DNA from: CAZVWV01 sp964631745
GTDB lineage: Bacteria > Bdellovibrionota_C > UBA2361 > JBGSMV01
DNA length: 18,500 nucleotides
Direction: 5' to 3'
Assembly (NCBI GenBank): GCA_964631745.1
Contig: CAZVWV010000075.1
Coordinates: forward strand, 1 to 18,500
The notes under the pieces: model-generated
The model's database searches: none
What the model was told of the DNA's origin: nothing
Seen by the model: only the letters and a program-made list of their open reading frames with translations
Made by a program: the position numbers and the translations under genes
Shown here: positions 14,313 to 18,500 of the stretch, in pieces
Numbering within the stretch: position 1 is the first letter of the stretch
How the letters are laid out: each line of letters opens with the position of its first letter

Positions 14313-15165
14313 CATTGGCGGTAATATTGGCAGTAATATCATAGTGACTAACGATGATGGCTTAAGCTCTCCCTTGCTGCTGCCTCTGATTAAAGAGCTT
14401 TCAGGCAGGGCGTTTTGCGGGACTCTCCTAGCGGTGGTTCCGGCAAGCGAGCAGAGTTGGATAGCCGATGCCATGTCCCGTTTCCGCGAGTTGACTGCGA
14501 CCCCACATCAATTCGGAGAGATCGCAGGTTTTATGTTGGATGGCACACCTGCAGATTGCGCCAGTATCGGCATTCACAATCTGGCCAAGCACTCTCCCGA
14601 TCTTGTGATCTCAGGTATCAACATGGGCACTAACGCAAGCTTGCCTTTTTTTCTCTGTTCGGGAACGGTGGGCGCCGTGACTCAGGCATTTTTGAATGGA
14701 GTGCCGGGGATAGCGCTTTCATGCGTTATTCCGCCGGAAGTCTTTTCTTTATGGATGCTGAAAGATATCGCCGGGCTAAACGCCAAATTCGCAGAGCGCT
14801 TTGCGCAGGTTGCCAAGTACGGCGTTAGAGTTTGCGAACGCTTAGTTAAGGCCCAGGCTATGAAGGCGGCAGACTTCTATAGTGTTAACCTACCTTGGGA
14901 AATCAATGCAAAAAGTGAGCTGCGTATCACACGCCTGGCGCGCGCTACCTTTCGCACTATGTTTGCCGAAGTAGAGCCTGGTCATTTTAGTCATCGCCTG
15001 ACTGGGTTTGATTTCCCCGAGGGCCATAACGGATCAAGTTTGCCTGAAGATTTAGCTGTGCTGGAAACCGGGGCTGTCTCAATCACGCCGGTAAAGTTTG
15101 AGGTTTCTTGCGAGGTGAGTGAGCTGCTTAAACAGCAAATCACGGGTACTGTTTTAGGAGATTAG
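14296..15165 (+). CDS. surE: 5'-nucleotidase SurE
   Basis: A 289-residue SurE-type metal-dependent nucleotidase/phosphatase. The N-terminal metal motif VTNDDG (D20, D21) is present. So are S54 in ASEQSW at the place of the third ligand, GTPADCASIGI (83-93), and PDLVISGINMGTNAS with N109, followed by SGTVGAVTQAFLNGVPGIALS. The enzyme removes phosphate from nucleoside monophosphates in the cytoplasm and is linked to stationary-phase survival. It is somewhat longer than typical SurE. The first residues are repetitive (SNIGGNIGSNI); ATG 14302 is an alternative start. Its stop overlaps the waaA start codon, so it is fully part of the lipid A operon, an unexpected position for a nucleotidase. Confidence 0.88.
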   Translation: MQMRSNIGGNIGSNIIVTNDDGLSSPLLLPLIKELSGRAFCGTLLAVVPASEQSWIADAMSRFRELTATPHQFGEIAGFMLDGTPADCASIGIHNLAKHSPDLVISGINMGTNASLPFFLCSGTVGAVTQAFLNGVPGIALSCVIPPEVFSLWMLKDIAGLNAKFAERFAQVAKYGVRVCERLVKAQAMKAADFYSVNLPWEINAKSELRITRLARATFRTMFAEVEPGHFSHRLTGFDFPEGHNGSSLPEDLAVLETGAVSITPVKFEVSCEVSELLKQQITGTVLGD

Positions 15166-16427
15166 TGCGCATGGGTCTTTTAGATAAGTGCTACAACGTG
15201 CTAACCCTGGGCACCTCGCTAGCGCTCTTTGCGCCTTTTGCCGTAAGCGCGCGTGGCAGAGTTAGGCTTTTAGAGAGGTACGGTCTTTGGCGTGTTAGGA
15301 CCCCAAAACCGGTGCTTTGGTTCCACGCTGCCTCGGTCGGCGAGGTGAATGGCTTGCTGCCGCTACTTAAAGCCGTCCGCGAGAAATACAGCGGCAATGC
15401 GCTCTTGCTCTCGGCGACCTCTCCTGAGGGGCTAAGCAAAGGCGAGCAGTCTGTAGACTTTGCTCGTTTGCTCCCTTTTGATTCCAGGCTTTGGTACAGG
15501 TGCGCAGCGCGTGGCCTAAATTTTGAGATGTGTCTGATATCGGAGACCGAGATCTGGCCGGCGATGTTGGCGGTGCTTAAAGAGAAGGGTATTCCGACTG
15601 TGCTTGTAAACGCGCGCCTCTCGGACTATTCGTGGAATAAATATCGACGTTTGCGGCCACTCACCAAGCGGCTTTTTCAAGAGATATCTTTGGTGTGTGC
15701 AGTGGACCAAGTTTCAGCCGAGAGATTCTTAGCCTTGGGGGTGCCATCGCAGCGGGTACGAATCTGTGGAAATTCAAAGTACGATACTTCCCCGCGTTAC
15801 GCGCTGAGCGATAAGCCCGCTCGTAAGAGAAAATATTTTAACAATGACTTTCCGGTTTTAACTTTGGGCAGCTTACGAAGTGGCGAAGAGACTACCTGGT
15901 TCCCGGCAATTGCGCGGGCGAAGGCGGAGGGTTTGAATTTTAACGTTGCTATCGCCCCCAGGCATTTGACCCGCCTTTCTTATTTTGAGGAGAAGTTGAG
16001 GGCGTTCCAGATCTCGTTTTGTAAGGCGCCGGTAGGCGCTGATTGTGGCGTTTTGCTGATGGACCGCTTTGGCGCACTGGAGGAGCTGTATTCCATAAGC
16101 GATTTAGCGTTTGTAGGTGGAACGCTTGTGGACTGGGGCGGGCATAATCCGCTTGAGCCCGCCATGTATGGCGTTGGTGTGCTTTTTGGGCCTTACACTT
16201 CAAAGATATCCGAAATCCGCGTCGCTCTTGAAAGTCGAGGCGGCTGTGGGCCGCTGACAGATAATGAATCGGCGTATCAGTACATCCTGAAGCTTTGCGA
16301 TGAGTCAACTACCAGCCAAATGGGCCAGGCGGCTTTTTCTGTATTTAATGAGTTTAGCGGGGCCACCAATCGAATCGTTGAGGCCTTAGATGGCCTGGGC
16401 AATTCCTTGCCGCGGAGCCAAACGTGA
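15165..16427 (+). CDS. waaA: 3-deoxy-D-manno-octulosonic acid transferase
   Basis: A 420-residue Kdo transferase (WaaA/KdtA) that adds Kdo to tetraacyl lipid A at the inner membrane, using CMP-Kdo. A short N-terminal membrane-anchoring helix is followed by LERYGL. WFHAASVGEVNGLLPLL carries the catalytic Glu (E60). SETEIWPAML, NARLSDYSWNKYRRLRPL, GNSKYD and GGTLVDWGGHNPLEPA follow; the last is the donor-binding block. Length matches the family. GTG 15165 overlaps the surE stop by one base, with GGAG at 15157-15160; ATG 15171 is an equally good start. The number of Kdo residues added cannot be read from sequence. It overlaps lpxK by four bases. Confidence 0.93.
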   Translation: MRMGLLDKCYNVLTLGTSLALFAPFAVSARGRVRLLERYGLWRVRTPKPVLWFHAASVGEVNGLLPLLKAVREKYSGNALLLSATSPEGLSKGEQSVDFARLLPFDSRLWYRCAARGLNFEMCLISETEIWPAMLAVLKEKGIPTVLVNARLSDYSWNKYRRLRPLTKRLFQEISLVCAVDQVSAERFLALGVPSQRVRICGNSKYDTSPRYALSDKPARKRKYFNNDFPVLTLGSLRSGEETTWFPAIARAKAEGLNFNVAIAPRHLTRLSYFEEKLRAFQISFCKAPVGADCGVLLMDRFGALEELYSISDLAFVGGTLVDWGGHNPLEPAMYGVGVLFGPYTSKISEIRVALESRGGCGPLTDNESAYQYILKLCDESTTSQMGQAAFSVFNEFSGATNRIVEALDGLGNSLPRSQT

Positions 16428-17434
16428 ATAACTTAACCGCTCCCGCATTGGCATTTTGCGCGCTTGGATACGGCCTTATCACCAGAGCGCGTAACGCCTT
16501 TTATGATAGCGGAGTGTTGCATTCGTACACCTCCGCGCTGCCCGTGATTAGCGTGGGAAATTTAACCGCCGGCGGAAATTCAAAGACGCCGCTTTGTATT
16601 TACTTGGCCAAGGGCATGCTCGCAAGGGGAGCAAAGCCTGTCATCCTGTGCCGGGGCTACGGCGGAAGCGTGAAGGGGCCGGTGTTGGTGACGGCCGGGC
16701 GCACGGCCAAAGAGGTAGGCGACGAGCCGCTTATGATGGCGCAAGACTACGGGCTAACCGTAGTGGTAGCGAGGGACCGGGTTGATGGCGCACGTTTTAT
16801 TGAGGAGGGGAAATTAGGGAATCTGATTATTCTAGATGACGGCTTCCAGCATAGAGCGCTTTCCAGGGCGCTAGATATTTTAAGTGTGAACGTGGCCGAT
16901 GAGAAAGCTATTCAAAGTTTTTTACACGGACGAATTTTACCCTGGGGCCGCTTCCGCGAGAATCGCGAGGCCGGATTAAAGCGCGCGCACGTGATAGTCT
17001 TTGCCGAGCGCCGCCCGGCAAAATCGCCCGAGATCGACCCGCGTCTTCTAGCCGGGTTGCCCCCCACAATTAAAGCATATCGGAGCATAGTGGTGCCTCA
17101 AGGACTATTCGACAAAGATGGCAAGCGCTACTTGGGCCACGAAGTAGTAGCATTCTCCGGCATCGCCAATCCGGAAGGATTTCTTGAGACACTCGCCCAT
17201 TTAAGATTGAAAATTATGGGGACTGAGATCTTTCCCGACCATCACCCATTCTCGGAGAAAAATATAGATGATTTACGTGCCAAGTACCCCGACCTGGCGC
17301 TGGTGTGTACCGAGAAAGACGCCATAAAACTTACCCGTTACAACTGCCATGGGATCTATGCGCTAAAAACGCAGCTGGAAGTGCATCCTGCGGATGCTAT
17401 ATTTGGCGATGTGGAGCGGGCCATGCGCCCCTAA
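16424..17434 (+). CDS. lpxK: Tetraacyldisaccharide 4'-kinase (lipid A 4'-kinase)
   Basis: A 336-residue LpxK that phosphorylates the 4' position of the tetraacyl disaccharide precursor to give lipid IVA at the inner membrane. Visible blocks: the N-terminal amphipathic region, P-loop VGNLTAGGNSKTP (44-56), ILCRGYGG, VARDRVDGARF and LDDGFQHRALSRALDI (137-152). A lid and C-terminal part follow with GIANPEGFLETL and FPDHHPFS. The P-loop has Ser53 where the family normally has Gly (GGxGKTP); everything else looks intact. It starts with GTG in a four-base overlap with the waaA stop. Its stop overlaps the convergent flgM stop by four bases, closing the operon. Confidence 0.93.
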   Translation: MNNLTAPALAFCALGYGLITRARNAFYDSGVLHSYTSALPVISVGNLTAGGNSKTPLCIYLAKGMLARGAKPVILCRGYGGSVKGPVLVTAGRTAKEVGDEPLMMAQDYGLTVVVARDRVDGARFIEEGKLGNLIILDDGFQHRALSRALDILSVNVADEKAIQSFLHGRILPWGRFRENREAGLKRAHVIVFAERRPAKSPEIDPRLLAGLPPTIKAYRSIVVPQGLFDKDGKRYLGHEVVAFSGIANPEGFLETLAHLRLKIMGTEIFPDHHPFSEKNIDDLRAKYPDLALVCTEKDAIKLTRYNCHGIYALKTQLEVHPADAIFGDVERAMRP

Positions 17435-17607
17435 CTCTCTTTCTCCACAAGCGCGCTAGCGATTTTTTGGGTGTCGACTTTATAACTGCCGCTTTCGACC
17501 TGCTCCTTGATGGCTTGAGCTTTTCGCATGCGCTCTGCTATCCAATTAAGGGTAAGTGAAGTCAAGCTTCTCTTCCGTTTGGGTGGTGGTACTTCATTTT
17601 CTGACAT
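17431..17607 (-). CDS. flgM: Flagellar anti-sigma-28 factor FlgM (short form)
   Basis: A 58-residue protein on the minus strand: MSENEVPPPKRKRSLTSLTL... ending IKEQVESGSYKVDTQKIASALVEKES. The C-terminal half is the FlgM signature: a helix leading into V-x-SG-S/T-Y-K-V-D-x-x-K-I-A-x-A-L. This binds and blocks the flagellar sigma factor FliA, which is released when FlgM is exported through the finished hook-basal body. The N-terminal half is shorter than in typical FlgM (90-100 residues). GCGAGG precedes the ATG at a good distance, and a sigma28-like promoter lies just upstream. The gene converges on lpxK with a four-base overlap. It is small enough for automatic callers to miss. Confidence 0.82.
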   Translation of the reverse strand: MSENEVPPPKRKRSLTSLTLNWIAERMRKAQAIKEQVESGSYKVDTQKIASALVEKES

Positions 17608-17628
17608 GTAAACCTCGCTTCAGTAAAC

Positions 17629-17656
17629 TTGTCGGCCCGAAATCCTAAGATTTTTA
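17629..17656 (-). promoter_or_regulatory. Sigma28 (FliA)-like promoter of flgM
   Basis: The minus strand reads TAAA (17653-17656), 16 bases, then GCCGACAA (17629-17636), against the enterobacterial consensus TAAA-N15-GCCGATAA: 7 of 8 in the -10. The start would fall near 17622, about 15 bases before the ATG. This would give the usual feedback of FliA on its own anti-sigma factor. Confidence 0.5.
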
Positions 17657-17687
17657 TGTTTGGCGGCCAAATAATTCCGGAAAATCG

Positions 17688-17714
17688 ACAACTTTTTTAG
17701 AAAATTGCTGATAA
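17688..17714 (+). promoter_or_regulatory. Sigma28-like promoter of the transglycosylase gene
   Basis: ACAACTTT (17688-17695), 11 bases, GCTGATAA (17707-17714), compared with TAAAGTTT-N11-GCCGATAA: weak -35, 7 of 8 in the -10. The start would be near 17721, 24 bases before the ATG. Confidence 0.4.
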
Positions 17715-17744
17715 GGATGTAGGGCAAGTATTAAAGGGGTGAAT

Positions 17745-18449
17745 ATGAATCTTCGTCAAATAATGAATGAAATTCCGGGCTACGATAGTCCTGGCATGCG
17801 TTGCTTGGCTCAAGCTAGAGCCCGGGGCTTTATGCCAAATCAGGGGGAGTCTGCGCTGTTGGAAGGATTAGTGCAGCGTAGTAGCCAGTTTCAGGGAAAG
17901 GCCCGTAGCGCTGCTAGTCTTTACAATACTCCTCTAGATCGGGATTCTTTTAGATTGTCGGGCGAAAGCCGCAATGCCGGAGATGCCAACCCGCTGGTGC
18001 AGATGCAGGTGATGAAGATGATCTTGGAAAAGAGTAGGGACCTGGGGGATGCAGACCGGGCTATACTTTTGGCAACGGCCCGTCTCGAATCAGGGTTTAA
18101 TCCGGATGCCGCTAGCCCCATCACAAGTGCGGCCGGAATATTCCAGTTCGTATCAAAGACTGGAGCTAGCTATGGCTTGGATAAGAGTAACGTCTTTGAG
18201 GCAGAACATAATATCGACGCTGGAATTTCACTCTATCAGGATAACGTTTACAAACTACCGAGTAGGCATAAATTTAGTGGACTGGATCTTGAAGCAAAGG
18301 GAGAGCTGGCCTATGCCCTGCATCACGACGGTCCGAGTTTGGCATACGGCGGCAGAGAAGTTGCCAAGGAAGGCCTGGTGCCATATTTGGGAGGGTACTT
18401 AGAGCTAGTGCGCAAATACGACACAGTGTGCGCAACTGATATTAGGTAG
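17745..18449 (+). CDS. Lytic transglycosylase (SLT-type), possibly flagellum-associated
   Basis: A 234-residue protein with a C-terminal lytic transglycosylase domain: LLATARLESGFNPDAASPITSAAGIFQFVSKTGASYGL with catalytic E115, and a later AYALHHDGPSL block. Such enzymes cleave peptidoglycan glycan strands to make room for envelope machines. Residues 1-100 are helical and polar with no signal peptide, so export would need a specialised route such as the flagellar secretion apparatus, or the enzyme acts after local release. The frame allows GTG at 17739, but ATG 17745 is better placed after AAAGGGG. The neighbour flgM and the sigma28-like promoter suggest a late flagellar gene; a phage-like or other secretion-system muramidase is the alternative. 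Confidence 0.75.
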   Translation: MNLRQIMNEIPGYDSPGMRCLAQARARGFMPNQGESALLEGLVQRSSQFQGKARSAASLYNTPLDRDSFRLSGESRNAGDANPLVQMQVMKMILEKSRDLGDADRAILLATARLESGFNPDAASPITSAAGIFQFVSKTGASYGLDKSNVFEAEHNIDAGISLYQDNVYKLPSRHKFSGLDLEAKGELAYALHHDGPSLAYGGREVAKEGLVPYLGGYLELVRKYDTVCATDIR

Positions 18450-18500
18450 CGCCGACGACTCGTCCAATGCCACTTAGCTTAAGTGCGCAATAAGCGGCGC
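18449..18500 (+). other. Inverted repeats after the transglycosylase gene
   Basis: CACTTA-GCT-TAAGTG (18471-18485) is a perfect 6 bp hairpin, and GCGCCG (18449-18454) can pair with CGGCGC (18495-18500) around it. This may be the start of a terminator; the window ends before any T-run can be seen. Confidence 0.35.

Overview
The window comes from a Gram-negative bacterium of middling GC content. It carries lipid A/LPS genes (msbA, a DUF374 acyltransferase, waaA, lpxK), an inner-membrane AsmA protein, a flagellar anti-sigma factor and Tad-type pseudopilins. The order msbA - DUF374 acyltransferase - waaA - lpxK resembles the lipid A/Kdo operons of deltaproteobacteria. A deltaproteobacterial or Bdellovibrionota-like origin is a reasonable inference, but nothing here proves it.

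Layout. (1) 1-884: the end of a universal stress protein gene, then a DTW-domain tRNA modification gene. (2) 885-1879: about 1 kb with no credible protein gene but dense perfect inverted repeats. It has three consecutive modules of 93-99 nt, each closed by a 10-13 bp stem and each branched inside, then a run of hairpins ending in a terminator-like hairpin plus T6. I read this as a large structured non-coding RNA on the plus strand, and it is the most interesting object in the window. (3) 1880-4936: a small secreted Cys-containing protein, then two TadE/F-like pseudopilins and a TadG-like von Willebrand-type protein, with no Tad ATPase or secretin in view. (4) 4937-6123: a cluster of small hairpins, and a minus-strand PIN-toxin/antitoxin pair whose antitoxin has an exceptionally strong ribosome binding site. 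After it comes a 0.3 kb leader with a C9 tract and a terminator-like hairpin. (5) 6124-8307: a ROK sugar kinase and type I mannose-6-phosphate isomerase, probably one sugar-entry operon. (6) 8542-9807: a HAD phosphatase with an unusual polar N-terminus. (7) 9842-11725, minus: AsmA-family protein with a good sigma70-type promoter. (8) 11890-17434, plus: a tightly packed envelope operon (lipid A flippase, acyltransferase, SurE nucleotidase, Kdo transferase, lipid A 4'-kinase). (9) 17431-18449: a 58-residue FlgM gene on the minus strand and a lytic transglycosylase gene on the plus strand, facing away from each other across what look like two sigma28 promoters.

How the genes fit together: regions 7-8 handle late lipid A/Kdo assembly, export and envelope maintenance. 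Region 9 is a flagellar regulation and wall-remodelling patch. Region 5 feeds mannose or related sugars into central metabolism or sugar-nucleotide supply. The Tad-like genes and the structured RNA form an accessory block between housekeeping genes.
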